NCBI RefSeq assembly: GCF_003336805.1
Contig: NZ_QFWJ01000001.1
Coordinates: 310,001 to 374,000 of the forward strand
Source: Marinospirillum perlucidum
GTDB lineage: Bacteria > Pseudomonadota > Gammaproteobacteria > Pseudomonadales > Halomonadaceae
Reading direction: 5' to 3'
DNA: 64,000 nt
Every line of letters begins with the position of its first letter. Positions within the stretch are counted from its first letter, which is position 1. Below the pieces are notes generated by a model. It saw only the letters and a list, made by a program, of their open reading frames with translations. It was not told the DNA's origin and searched no databases. The translations under genes and the position numbers were made by a program. Below are positions 26,796 through 35,920 of the stretch, one piece after another.

Positions 26796-27701
26796 ATGCG
26801 ACCCTGGGATGCAGTAGAGGCTTTTGTCACGGTAGTGCGTGAAGGCAATTTCAGTGCAGCTGCCCGCAAACTGGATGTCTCTCCTTCACATATCAGTCGG
26901 CAGGTTGCCGAGCTGGAAAAACGTCTGGACACACCGCTTCTGTATCGAACCACGCGATCCATCCGTTTGAGTGAGGCGGGAGCCCAATATTTCGAGCAGT
27001 GTCATCAGCTACTGGAAGGCTTTTTTGCTGCCGAAGAAGAAATACGCCAAACCCAGGCCGAACCAGCCGGACAGCTCAGGGTTACCTGTGCCACTACCTT
27101 TGGCGAGCGTTTTCTGGCTCCGGCACTCAATGATTTTGCCATGCAATTCCCACGCATCCGTCTGGATTTGCATTTGACCAACCGCCAGACGGATCTGGTG
27201 ACCGAAGGCTATGATCTGGCTGTACGCATGGGCTCAATGAAGGATTCTTCTCTACTCTCCCGGCGTTTATGCGATCGACGTGAATACCTGTGTGCCAGCC
27301 CCGATTATTTACAGCGACAGGGCATGCCGCATACTCTGGCCGAGCTTTCCGGGCACAATTGTCTTCTGGGCTCCAACCCCTGGTGGCTGTTCAGTGATCA
27401 GGGACAGCGGCGCGAACTCAAGGTGACGGGCAGCTGGCGCTCCAATTCAGGACCGGCGCTTTTGGATGCGGTCTGCAAAGGCTTGGGGATTGCTCAATTG
27501 CCGGATTATTACGTCGAGCCTCTGTTGGCCGAGGGGCGGCTTATTTCCATGCTGGAAGCCTATCGTTATCCTTTTAGCGGGGTTTGGTTGGTCTATCCTC
27601 AGGCCCGCCAGAAGTCCATGAAGCTTCAGGTCTTAACCGACTTTCTGGTTGAAAGATTCCGATCCGGTTTGCCCTGGCCACAAGCGGCAAACCGGCGATG
27701 A
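26796..27701 (+). CDS. LysR-family transcriptional regulator
   Basis: A 301-residue regulator. The N-terminal winged helix-turn-helix (AFVTVVREGNFSAAARKLDV, then SPSHISRQVAELEKRL) spans residues ~8-48. The C-terminal substrate-binding domain (~90-295) starts with GQLRVTCATTFGERFLAP, typical of the CrgA/YhaJ-like LysR subgroup. ATG at 26796 follows GAGGTATCC; the in-frame ATG at 26784 has no RBS. It is divergent from adhC-fghA, so it probably controls formaldehyde detoxification genes. The effector is unknown. Confidence 0.88.
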   Translation: MRPWDAVEAFVTVVREGNFSAAARKLDVSPSHISRQVAELEKRLDTPLLYRTTRSIRLSEAGAQYFEQCHQLLEGFFAAEEEIRQTQAEPAGQLRVTCATTFGERFLAPALNDFAMQFPRIRLDLHLTNRQTDLVTEGYDLAVRMGSMKDSSLLSRRLCDRREYLCASPDYLQRQGMPHTLAELSGHNCLLGSNPWWLFSDQGQRRELKVTGSWRSNSGPALLDAVCKGLGIAQLPDYYVEPLLAEGRLISMLEAYRYPFSGVWLVYPQARQKSMKLQVLTDFLVERFRSGLPWPQAANRR

Positions 27702-27708
27702 TGTGGGC

Positions 27709-28593
27709 TTATTGATGGGCCGTTGTGGCTGATTGGCGGTACTGGCGCCAGACGCCTCCCATAAACAAAATCATGGCAATCCAGATAAGAGCAAAGGTCA
27801 CCAGGCGCTGGGGAGAGTAGCTCTCACCCAGGATCCAGACGGCAGTGATGAACTGCATCATGGGATTGATATACATAATAAAACCGACAATCGATAGGTT
27901 CAGGCGACGGGTGGCTGCTGCAAATAACAACAGGGGAGAAGCCGTCATCAAACCGGAAGCAACCAGCAGCCAAGTTTCTTTTGTACTGCGGCCAAAAGCA
28001 ACCGGGTAGTCGGCTACCTGCATCCACAACAGCCAACCCAGGGCTAAGGGTAACAACCAGAGGGTTTCGACGGTGAGTCCTTGAAGGGAGTCCACCGGCT
28101 GGCGCTTGCGAACCAGGCCATAGCAGCCCACCGTCATCGCCAGAACAACCGGAATCCAAGGAAGTTTGCCCAGGCTGAACACTTCCCAGGCAATTGCCAG
28201 GGTGGCAAGAAAACCCGCGGTGAGTTGCAGGGGGTGCTGTTTTTCCTTGAGCAGCAGCCAGCCCATCAGCAGGCTGACCAGAGGCGAAATAAAATAGCCC
28301 AGGCTGGCTTCAATGACTCGTCCCTGGCCCACGGCCCAGATAAATACCAGCCAGTTGGAACTGATCAGCAGACCGGAAACGGCAAGCCAACCCAGGGCCT
28401 TGGGTTGCTTCAGGAGTTGCAGGAAGGCGCGCCCCTGGCGTAGTAGCAGGAGGCTGGCCAGGGTGAAGGTGAGCGCCCAGATGACCCGGTGGGCCAGAAT
28501 TTCCGAAGGCGGGATAGTATTCAGCTGGTGGAAGAAGAGTGGAAAACAGCCCCAAATCATGTAAGCAGCCAGGGCCAGGACCAGGCCTTGCAT
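27709..28593 (-). CDS. rarD: EamA-family permease RarD
   Basis: A 294-residue inner-membrane transporter with ten hydrophobic segments in two EamA repeats. The start GLVLALAAYMIWGCFPLFFH and the motif ILAHRVIWALTF are characteristic of RarD (chloramphenicol-sensitive protein family). PLVSLLMGWLLLKEKQ ends the first repeat, and the second has the YINPMMQFITAVWILGE motif. The substrate is not established for the family. It is convergent with the LysR gene, leaving seven bases between the stops. Confidence 0.88.
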   Translation of the reverse strand: MQGLVLALAAYMIWGCFPLFFHQLNTIPPSEILAHRVIWALTFTLASLLLLRQGRAFLQLLKQPKALGWLAVSGLLISSNWLVFIWAVGQGRVIEASLGYFISPLVSLLMGWLLLKEKQHPLQLTAGFLATLAIAWEVFSLGKLPWIPVVLAMTVGCYGLVRKRQPVDSLQGLTVETLWLLPLALGWLLWMQVADYPVAFGRSTKETWLLVASGLMTASPLLLFAAATRRLNLSIVGFIMYINPMMQFITAVWILGESYSPQRLVTFALIWIAMILFMGGVWRQYRQSATTAHQ

Positions 28594-28670
28594 CGTTGAG
28601 CCTCCGGATAAAAAGGCAGTTTACCAGTGTTTTTTACTTTGGCCAGGGACGGCTGTGTTAGGGTTCATTT

Positions 28671-28865
28671 AGGAAACTTCTGATTAACTATTGCGCTTGG
28701 TTATACTGCGTTTAAATTGGCCTCAAAATGCTCATTTACTCGCTGTAAACTCCGCTTTCTCGTTCAATTTAGCTGGCGACCTACATGGATGTAGGAAGTG
28801 CTGGAATTCATCAGGAATAAATTCAGCTCTTAACCAGCGCTCATCACGTTAATCAAAAGCTCCTT
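28671..28865. mobile_element. MITE-like element, copy 2 (195 bp)
   Basis: Same ends and interior as the element at 24459: left AGGAAACTTCTGATTAAC, right end GTTAATCAAAAGCTCCTT. The interior shares ACTATTGCGCTT, AATGCTCATTTACT and GCTTTCTCGTTCAATTT. It is inserted in the same orientation in the 313-base gap 28594-28906. Outside it, 28594-28670 shows no gene, and 28866-28906 carries the start region of the next gene. Confidence 0.75.
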
Positions 28866-28906
28866 AGACTCTCAGGTATAACCGCTTTTTTCTTGCAAGG
28901 TACTTT

Positions 28907-30658
28907 ATGTCCGCATCCCGACCTCATCCGCGTATTCTCCTGCGTCTGCTGGGTTTTTTACAGCCCTACAAGTTGCGCTTGTTTCTGGCTGCTCTGGCCT
29001 TGATTGTTGCGGCCAGCGGTGTGCTCTTGTTGGGCCAGGGCTTGCGACTGGTGGTGGATAAAGGCTTTGCTTCCGGGGATTCCCAGTGGTTGAACTGGGC
29101 CTTGGTGGGGACTCTGGGCGTGGTGGCAGTTATGTCGCTGGCATCAGCCTGTCGTTTCTACTTGGTGAGCTGGATTGGTGAGCGTCTGGCCGCAGACTTG
29201 CGACTCAAGGTCTTTGCCCATCTGCTTACGCTGGAACCCGAGTATTTTCACCGCAATGGGGCCGGGGAAATCCAGAGTCGTCTAACGGCTGACACCAGTG
29301 TGCTGCAAAGCCTGTTTGGCTCCTCCCTGTCGATGGCCCTGCGTAACCTGCTGACCTTGACCGGGGCGGTGATTCTGCTGTTGATTACCAGCCCCTGGCT
29401 GACGCTGATGGTGCTCCTGGGCATTCCCCTGACCGTGGTGCCGGTGATCTGGTTTGGCCGTCGGGTGCGTAAGCTGTCACGCTCCAGCCAGGATCAGGTG
29501 GCCGAATTAGGCAGTTATGCTGGTGAAGCCTTGCAGGGCATAGAAACCCTGCAGGCATTTAATCATCAGCAGGAAGACCGCAAGCATTATGGCCAGCGGG
29601 TTGAAGAGGCTTTTTCAGTGGCCAGAGCCCGTGTCTTTCAACGCGCTCTTCTGACCGGTTTTGCCATGCTGGTGGTTTTTGCTGCCGTGGGTATTATTCT
29701 CTGGCAGGGCGGACAGGATGTCTTGGCCGGACGTATGTCGCCCGGCCAGCTCACTGCGTTTGTTTTCTATGCACTCATCGCGGCCGGGGCGGTTGCCACT
29801 CTGGCCGAGGTGGCGGGTGAGGTGCAAAGGGCAGCTGGAGCTGCGGAGCGCCTGCTGGAGCTGCTGGCAGCCCAACCCCGGATTGCCGCACCGGAACAGC
29901 CATTACCCCTGCCAGCCAAGCTGCAGGGAGAAGTAAGCTTAGAAGCGGTCAGCTTTGCTTATCCAGCTCGCCCTGATCAGCCAGCCATCAAGAATTTGAC
30001 GCTAAAGCTTAGGCCGGGTGAGCGAGTCGCCCTGGTTGGCCCCTCGGGTGCAGGAAAATCCAGTCTCCTGAAGCTGCTGCTGAGATTTTATGATCCCCAG
30101 GAAGGTCGCATCTGTCTGGAAGGTCAGAATCTGAAATCCCTGGCACCCGAAGCGGTTAGAGCCGCCATGGCTCTGGTGGCCCAGGAGCCGGTACTCTTTA
30201 CCGGGACTGCCGAAGATAATCTGCGTTATGGTCGCCCCCAGGCCAGTGAAGAAGAGGTGATCAAAGCGGCCGAACAGGCTCAGGCACTGGGCTTTATTCA
30301 GGCCTTGCCCGAGGGCATGAAAACCTGGCTGGGCCCCGGTGGTGTCCAGCTATCCGGAGGTCAGCGCCAACGCCTGGCCATTGCTCGTGCGCTCCTATGT
30401 GATCCACGGGTGCTGCTTCTTGATGAAGCCACCAGTGCTCTGGATGCCGCCAGTGAACATCTGGTTCAGCAAGCCCTGGATCACTTGATGCAAGGGCGTA
30501 CCTCCCTGGTGATTGCGCATCGCTTGTCCACCGTAATCGCTGCTGATCGGATACTGGTGATGGACCAGGGATGCCTGGTGGCTGAAGGTACTCATCAGGA
30601 ATTAATGCAAACCTCCGAGCTCTACCAGCAGCTGGCGCGTTTGCAGTTTCAGAATTAA
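28907..30658 (+). CDS. ABC transporter, fused permease/ATPase (LmrA/MsbA type exporter)
   Basis: A 583-residue half transporter. Six TM segments lie in residues ~20-310 and a nucleotide-binding domain in ~340-583 with Walker A VGPSGAGKSSLLK, Q-loop LVAQEPVLF, signature LSGGQRQRLAIARAL, Walker B VLLLDEATSALD and IAHRLSTV. It is a second exporter besides MsbA and closer to the ABCB-BAC/multidrug subgroup. Substrates may be lipids or hydrophobic drugs and cannot be named. A single-gene unit; a MITE-like element sits immediately upstream and could affect its promoter. Confidence 0.88.
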   Translation: MSASRPHPRILLRLLGFLQPYKLRLFLAALALIVAASGVLLLGQGLRLVVDKGFASGDSQWLNWALVGTLGVVAVMSLASACRFYLVSWIGERLAADLRLKVFAHLLTLEPEYFHRNGAGEIQSRLTADTSVLQSLFGSSLSMALRNLLTLTGAVILLLITSPWLTLMVLLGIPLTVVPVIWFGRRVRKLSRSSQDQVAELGSYAGEALQGIETLQAFNHQQEDRKHYGQRVEEAFSVARARVFQRALLTGFAMLVVFAAVGIILWQGGQDVLAGRMSPGQLTAFVFYALIAAGAVATLAEVAGEVQRAAGAAERLLELLAAQPRIAAPEQPLPLPAKLQGEVSLEAVSFAYPARPDQPAIKNLTLKLRPGERVALVGPSGAGKSSLLKLLLRFYDPQEGRICLEGQNLKSLAPEAVRAAMALVAQEPVLFTGTAEDNLRYGRPQASEEEVIKAAEQAQALGFIQALPEGMKTWLGPGGVQLSGGQRQRLAIARALLCDPRVLLLDEATSALDAASEHLVQQALDHLMQGRTSLVIAHRLSTVIAADRILVMDQGCLVAEGTHQELMQTSELYQQLARLQFQN

Positions 30659-30748
30659 TGATTCAGATAGGTCCACTTAGAAGCTAAACTTCGTGGTCAG
30701 TAATGACCTAGGGTTTGCGGGATTAAAAAAGGATGCCGGGGTGGTGTT

Positions 30749-31549
30749 ATGCAGAATTCTGAACTTTTGTCAGCCATTGAAGGCTTGGCTCGTCAGGCAG
30801 GACAAGCCATTATGAAAATTTATAATCGGGAATTTGAAATTACCCAAAAGGAGGATGCCAGTCCGTTGACAGAAGCAGACTCCGCTGCCCATCACTTGAT
30901 TGTTGAAGGCTTGGAAGCCTTGGGTCTGGGAATACCGATTCTTTCTGAAGAAGATTTGGCCGCTTTTTCTGGTACGGATCAACAGGGACGCTACTGGTTG
31001 GTCGATCCTTTGGATGGCACCAAGGAGTTTATCAAGCACAATGGTGAATTTACCGTCAACATTGCCTTGATCGAAAAGGGCAAGCCCTTGTTGGGCGTTG
31101 TGGATGCACCCGCTTGTCAGTGGGCCTACTCTGCTATCGTGGCAGAGGGAGCCAATAAGATAATTTATAATGCTGAGGGTGAAGAGTTAGAACGCCAGGC
31201 AATTCAAGTCGAAACTTTATTACCTAAACGCTGGCGGGTGGTAGGCAGTCGCTCTCACCTTAGTGATTCAATGAAGGAATGGTTGGAACGTTTGCAGGAT
31301 TTTGAAATTCTGCCTATGGGCAGTTCACTAAAGCTTTGCCGGGTTGCTGAGGGTTTGGCCGATATTTACCCCCGTTTGGGGCCAACGAGTCTATGGGATA
31401 CTGCAGCTGCCCAGGCAGTGGTCGAAGCGGCCGGTGGCGTTGTGGTGACCCTGAATGGGAAGCCACTAGATTATTCGTCGCCTCAGGAAACCCTGAATCC
31501 CAGCTTTTTGGTTGTAGCGAAAAATAATCTATCCAGCGTTATCAATTGA
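30749..31549 (+). CDS. cysQ: 3'(2'),5'-bisphosphate nucleotidase CysQ
   Basis: A Li-sensitive, Mg-dependent phosphatase (266 aa) of the inositol-monophosphatase fold that removes 3'-phosphate from PAP/PAPS, recycling the by-product of sulfate assimilation. Metal motifs are in order: SPLTEADSAAH near residue 37, LSEEDLAAF near 66, WLVDPLDGTKEFI near 83-95 (DPLDGT signature), and LGPTSLWDTAAAQAVVEAAG near 210-228. The length and motifs match CysQ rather than SuhB. The ATG at 30749 follows a GGGGTGG region. Confidence 0.93.
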   Translation: MQNSELLSAIEGLARQAGQAIMKIYNREFEITQKEDASPLTEADSAAHHLIVEGLEALGLGIPILSEEDLAAFSGTDQQGRYWLVDPLDGTKEFIKHNGEFTVNIALIEKGKPLLGVVDAPACQWAYSAIVAEGANKIIYNAEGEELERQAIQVETLLPKRWRVVGSRSHLSDSMKEWLERLQDFEILPMGSSLKLCRVAEGLADIYPRLGPTSLWDTAAAQAVVEAAGGVVVTLNGKPLDYSSPQETLNPSFLVVAKNNLSSVIN

Positions 31550-31555
31550 TTATTT

Positions 31556-31599
31556 CCATAAAAACCCCTCCAAAAGTGGCTGTTTCGCTTTTGGAGGGG
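31556..31599 (-). terminator. Rho-independent terminator of acnA
   Basis: CCCCTCCAAAAG (31565-31576) pairs perfectly with CTTTTGGAGGGG (31588-31599). Read on the minus strand it is followed by GTTTTTATGG, a T-run typical of intrinsic termination, 44 bases after the acnA stop. On the plus strand there is no T-run, though it may still insulate cysQ. Confidence 0.9.
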
Positions 31600-31642
31600 C
31601 TAGGCAAAGATTTGGCACCAGCTTCCTTGCCAGTGCTAATGA

Positions 31643-34372
31643 TCAGGCTGTGCCGATCATTTTTCGCAGAACATAATGTAGGATGCCGCCGTGGCGGTAG
31701 TAATCCATTTCCTTGTCGGTATCGATCCGGCATTTAGCCGTGAAGCTTTCACTGCTACCATCCGGGCGGGTCAGGCTGACCTGGACGTCACCCTGGGGTT
31801 TGAGCTGATCCAGCCCGGTGATGGTGAAGTTCTCTTCACCGGTCAGTTTTAAGTTCTTGCGATCCACGCCTTCAGCAAACTGCAGGGGCAGAACACCCAT
31901 GCCCACCAGGTTGGAGCGGTGGATGCGCTCGAAGGACTCGGCAATCACGGCTTTTACCCCCAGCAGGCGTGTCCCCTTGGCAGCCCAGTCACGTGAGGAA
32001 CCGGTACCATATTCCTTGCCGGCAATCACCACCAGAGGTTTACCTTCTTCGGCATAGCGCATGGCGGCATCATAGATGGCCATTTGTTCACCGGAAGGGT
32101 AGTGGCGGGTCTCTCCCCCTTCGACGCCATCCAGCATTTCATTGCGGATGCGTACGTTGGCAAAGGTACCGCGCATCATCACCTCATGGTTACCCCGGCG
32201 CGAACCATAGGAGTTGAAATCCTTGGGTTCGATGCCCTTGTCCTGCAGGTAGCGGCCCGCGGGACTGGAGGGTTTGATGGAACCGGCCGGGGAGATATGG
32301 TCGGTGGTAACCGAGTCCCCCAGAAGGGCCAGAACCCCGGCTTCCTTGATATCGGCAATCGCTTCGGGTTTTCTCTGCATGCCCTGGAAGAAAGGAGGAT
32401 GCTGAATATAGGTGGATTCCGGCCAGGTATAGGTCTGGTCACTGGGAACCTCCAGCTGCTGCCAGGCTTCATCTCCGGCAAAAACTTCAGCATATTCCTT
32501 GCGGAACATCTGGGTTTTGACCTGTTCAACTGCTTCAGCGATTTCCTGGTTGGAAGGCCAGATGTCCTTGAGGTAAACCGCTTCCCCGTTTTTATCTTGA
32601 CCCAGGGGTTCATTAGTCAGATCCGTTTGCAGGTTGCCGGCCAGGGCATAGGCCACCACCAGGGGAGGCGATGCCAGCCAGTTGGTTTTGATGGCCGGAT
32701 GGATGCGGCCTTCGAAGTTACGGTTACCGGAAAGCACCGAGGCCACGGTCAAGTCACCCTTGTGAATGGCTTCCTCGATCGGGCCGGGGAGAGGGCCGGA
32801 GTTACCGATGCAGGTGGTACAGCCGTAGCCGACCAGATGAAAGCCCAGCTCATCCAGATAGTTGTTCAGACCTGCGGCTGCCAGATAATCCGTGACCACC
32901 TTGGAGCCGGGAGCCAGCGAAGATTTGACCCAGGGCTGACGTTGCAGGCCCTTTTCCACGGCTTTTTTGGCCAAGAGGCCTGCTGCCATAAGGACACTGG
33001 GGTTGGAAGTGTTGGTGCAGGAGGTGATGGCCGCGATAACCACGGCCCCCTGTTTGAGCAGGTGGGTATCACCATTTTCATCCTGGTATTCCACTTCGCC
33101 GGAGGGGAGTTCGCCACCCACGGCCGCATGCCCGCCGCCTTCACTTTCCAGAGCGCTTTCTTCCTGCGCTGGCGCGACCTGCAGATCCAGCAGTCCCTGG
33201 AAGGTGGATTTGATTTTGCTCAGCGTGACCCGGTCCTGGGGACGCTTGGGGCCGGCCAGACTGGATTCCACACTGGACAGGTCCAGCTCCAGCTTGTCGG
33301 AGAAGATGGGTTCATCTCCCGGAGTGTGCCAGAGGCCCTGGGCTTTACAGTAGGCTTCCACGCGTTCGATCACGGCCTCTTCACGGCCGGTCAGGCGCAT
33401 ATAGTGCAGGGTTTGTTCATCCACGGGGAAGAAACCGCAGGTAGCCCCATATTCGGGTGCCATGTTGGCCAGGGTGGCGCGATCGGCCAGTGGCAGTTTG
33501 GCCAGGCCCTCGCCATAGAATTCCACGAATTTACCCACGACGCCCTTTTCACGCAGCATCTGGGTCACCGTCAATACCAGATCGGTGGCGGTAATGCCTT
33601 CCTGCAGTTGGCCGGTTAATTTAAAACCCACCACTTCGGGAATGAGCATGGAGATCGGCTGACCCAGCATGGCGGCTTCAGCCTCGATACCACCGACACC
33701 CCAGCCGAGTACACCCAGGCCGTTGATCATGGTGGTGTGGGAGTCGGTGCCCACCAGGGTATCCGGGTAGGCGAGCTGCTCGCCTTCAACCTCCTGGGAC
33801 CAAACCGCCTGCCCCAGGTATTCCAGATTGACCTGGTGGCAGATGCCGGTACCGGGTGGCACCACGCTGAAGTTATCAAAGGCCTGCTGGCCCCAGCGCA
33901 AAAACTGATAGCGCTCCTTGTTACGTTGGGTTTCCAGGTCAACGTTGTCTTTGAAAGCCGAATCACTGGCATAGGCATCCACCATCACCGAGTGGTCGAT
34001 GACCAGATCAACCGGCGAGAGTGGATTGATTTTCTGGGGATCATCACCGAGTTCGCTCACGGCTGCACGCATGGAGGCCAGATCCACGACCCCGGGGACC
34101 CCGGTAAAGTCCTGCATCAATACCCGGGCCGGGCTAAAGGCAATCTCCTGATTACTGCTGCCGGTCTTTTGCCAAGCGACCAAAGCCTGAAGGTCCTGCT
34201 CGGTGACGGTTTTGCCATCCAGATTGCGGAGCAGGTTCTCCATCAAAACCTTGAGAGAGAAGGGCAGGCGACTGATATCGCCGTACTTCTCTGCAGCCTG
34301 TGGCAGACTGAAATAGGAATACCGGGTTGATCCTGCCTGCAAGTCTTGTTTGAAATCAGAAGCTGAAGCCAT
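31643..34372 (-). CDS. acnA: Aconitate hydratase A
   Basis: A [4Fe-4S] enzyme that isomerises citrate and isocitrate in the TCA cycle. The 909-residue protein has the AcnA/IRP1 domain layout: an N-terminal catalytic part with [38 protein letters not shown], and the cluster cysteines in [12 protein letters not shown] and [14 protein letters not shown]. The C-terminal swivel domain has [25 protein letters not shown] and [14 protein letters not shown] chose ATG at 34372 (MASASDFKQ) because AAGGAG precedes it at good spacing; in-frame ATGs upstream at 34393 and 34378 are poorly placed. AcnA members can bind RNA when they lose the cluster. Confidence 0.96.
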   Translation of the reverse strand: MASASDFKQDLQAGSTRYSYFSLPQAAEKYGDISRLPFSLKVLMENLLRNLDGKTVTEQDLQALVAWQKTGSSNQEIAFSPARVLMQDFTGVPGVVDLASMRAAVSELGDDPQKINPLSPVDLVIDHSVMVDAYASDSAFKDNVDLETQRNKERYQFLRWGQQAFDNFSVVPPGTGICHQVNLEYLGQAVWSQEVEGEQLAYPDTLVGTDSHTTMINGLGVLGWGVGGIEAEAAMLGQPISMLIPEVVGFKLTGQLQEGITATDLVLTVTQMLREKGVVGKFVEFYGEGLAKLPLADRATLANMAPEYGATCGFFPVDEQTLHYMRLTGREEAVIERVEAYCKAQGLWHTPGDEPIFSDKLELDLSSVESSLAGPKRPQDRVTLSKIKSTFQGLLDLQVAPAQEESALESEGGGHAAVGGELPSGEVEYQDENGDTHLLKQGAVVIAAITSCTNTSNPSVLMAAGLLAKKAVEKGLQRQPWVKSSLAPGSKVVTDYLAAAGLNNYLDELGFHLVGYGCTTCIGNSGPLPGPIEEAIHKGDLTVASVLSGNRNFEGRIHPAIKTNWLASPPLVVAYALAGNLQTDLTNEPLGQDKNGEAVYLKDIWPSNQEIAEAVEQVKTQMFRKEYAEVFAGDEAWQQLEVPSDQTYTWPESTYIQHPPFFQGMQRKPEAIADIKEAGVLALLGDSVTTDHISPAGSIKPSSPAGRYLQDKGIEPKDFNSYGSRRGNHEVMMRGTFANVRIRNEMLDGVEGGETRHYPSGEQMAIYDAAMRYAEEGKPLVVIAGKEYGTGSSRDWAAKGTRLLGVKAVIAESFERIHRSNLVGMGVLPLQFAEGVDRKNLKLTGEENFTITGLDQLKPQGDVQVSLTRPDGSSESFTAKCRIDTDKEMDYYRHGGILHYVLRKMIGTA

Positions 34373-34467
34373 TGTCATCTCCTTAACCATCAAAAGTTAG
34401 TTTGAGTGTGGCAAATAACCCCGCGATTTGCTGCTTTTCCAACCTGCCCCCGAGGATCAGAACAGAT

Positions 34468-34491
34468 AAGTTATAAGGCACTGCATAACTT
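34468..34491. promoter_or_regulatory. Small inverted repeat between acnA and the RND operon
   Basis: AAGTTAT (34468-34474) and ATAACTT (34485-34491) are perfect arms around a 10-base spacer in the divergent gap 34373-34648. It is a candidate regulator site for acnA or the efflux genes. No other evidence supports it. Confidence 0.2.
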
Positions 34492-34648
34492 GATGGGTTC
34501 CAAAAAACAGGATTCAAGCCCTTGAAGGCAATCTTCGGCCAAGTGATTGGCCTGAGAGCAGCTGTAATCCCGCTATACCGACTGTATTTTTAATGTAAAC
34601 TGACTTAGACTTGCGGTTCCAAATCAAAATATCAGGGAATGCTGATTT

Positions 34649-35920
34649 ATGCGTCCTTTGCTGAAACGTTTCCTTCCTTTAGTCGTCATTGCCTTGGGGA
34701 TTCTGGGCTTTGTTCTCTTGCGCATGACCCGCCCAGAACCGCCTCCAGCAGGTGACGAGGAAAGGCGCTGGCCAGTGGCCGTCTTGGCTGTCCAGCCGGG
34801 TGATTATGCACCCAGGCTGCGACTCTTTGGTGAGTTGACCAGTGATACTTCGGCCAGTCTCAAAGCACGTACTGCGGGTGATGTGGCTGAAATTCTGGTG
34901 GAGGAAGGCCAAGCGGTTAGCGAGGGAGACCTCCTCTTGCGCCTGGATGATCTGGATGCCCGCGCTGCCTTCAATCAAGCCAAGGCCGGATTTCAGGAGG
35001 CCCAGTCCACCCTGGAGCAATTCCGGCAGCAGCATCAGGTTGATTTGCAATTGTTGGAAGAAGAGAGGGAGCGGCTAGAGCTGGCTGAACGCCAGGGGCA
35101 GCGCTTGGAACAGCTGTTTGCAGCCAACCGGGCATCGCGTCGGGATCTGGAGCAGGCCCAGTTGGCTCTGAGCCAGCAGAAATCGGCTTTTTTAAATCGC
35201 CAGTTGGCTGTTAATCAATTCCCTTCACGCGAAGCTCAGTTGGAGGCCAATCTGGCCCGGGCAGAAACCCAGCTGGAACAGGCCCAGCGCAATCTGGAAG
35301 CGACCCGCCTGAAGGCTCCCGCTGATTTACGTGTGGAAGAAATCTTTATCGGGGTCAGGGATCAGGTCGCACCTCAGCAGGCGCTCGTGAGCGTGTTTGT
35401 TCCCAGTGCGCTGGAGTTGCAAGCCCGTATTCCTGTCAGCTATGTAGCCCTCCTGCAAAAAGCGCTGGATCAGGGTGAAAAGCTGGTGGCCCGCAGTCAG
35501 CCTGGTGATCACTCCCTGGTTTTTACCCTTCAGGAATTGGCAGGACGCACGCGCGATGCTGCTGGCATTCAGGCCTTGTTTAAACTGACTTCAGGGAATC
35601 CCGAGGGGTTGGCATTGGGGCGTTTTATTGATGCAGAGTTGCTTTTGCCGCGTCTGCAGGCGGTTTTCTGGGTGCCTGCAGCTGCAGTTCAGGGGCGTAA
35701 TCGTATTTATCGGGTCGTGGATGAGCGTCTGGAAGGTTTGAATGTCGAACTGGAAGGCCAGTTGGAACTCCAGGGTGAACCCGGTGTGCTGATTCGTTCC
35801 GATGAGCTGGTAGCGGGCGATCAGGTTCTGGCCAATCGTTTGCCCAATGCCATGGACAGCCTCCTGGTGGAGGTGGTGGAAACCCGAACCCTGGCTGGCG
35901 CTGAGGAGGCTGAAGAATGA
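34649..35920 (+). CDS. RND efflux membrane fusion (periplasmic adaptor) protein
   Basis: A 423-residue adaptor with an N-terminal membrane anchor (residues ~8-27). A lipoyl half-motif follows (ARTAGDVAEILVEEGQAVSE), then a long coiled-coil hairpin (about 100-210, rich in LEQ/RQ heptads) and beta-barrel and membrane-proximal domains (VRDQVAPQQALVSVFVPSAL). It couples an inner-membrane RND pump to an outer-membrane channel. No outer-membrane factor gene is in the cluster, so a TolC-like protein must come from elsewhere. The stop overlaps the start of the pump gene. Confidence 0.9.
   Translation: MRPLLKRFLPLVVIALGILGFVLLRMTRPEPPPAGDEERRWPVAVLAVQPGDYAPRLRLFGELTSDTSASLKARTAGDVAEILVEEGQAVSEGDLLLRLDDLDARAAFNQAKAGFQEAQSTLEQFRQQHQVDLQLLEEERERLELAERQGQRLEQLFAANRASRRDLEQAQLALSQQKSAFLNRQLAVNQFPSREAQLEANLARAETQLEQAQRNLEATRLKAPADLRVEEIFIGVRDQVAPQQALVSVFVPSALELQARIPVSYVALLQKALDQGEKLVARSQPGDHSLVFTLQELAGRTRDAAGIQALFKLTSGNPEGLALGRFIDAELLLPRLQAVFWVPAAAVQGRNRIYRVVDERLEGLNVELEGQLELQGEPGVLIRSDELVAGDQVLANRLPNAMDSLLVEVVETRTLAGAEEAEE

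Noticed and set aside
32084-33619. Long open frame of 511 codons on the plus strand
   Set aside because: Lies fully antisense to acnA, whose motifs and terminator are clear; codon bias of acnA leaves the opposite strand open.
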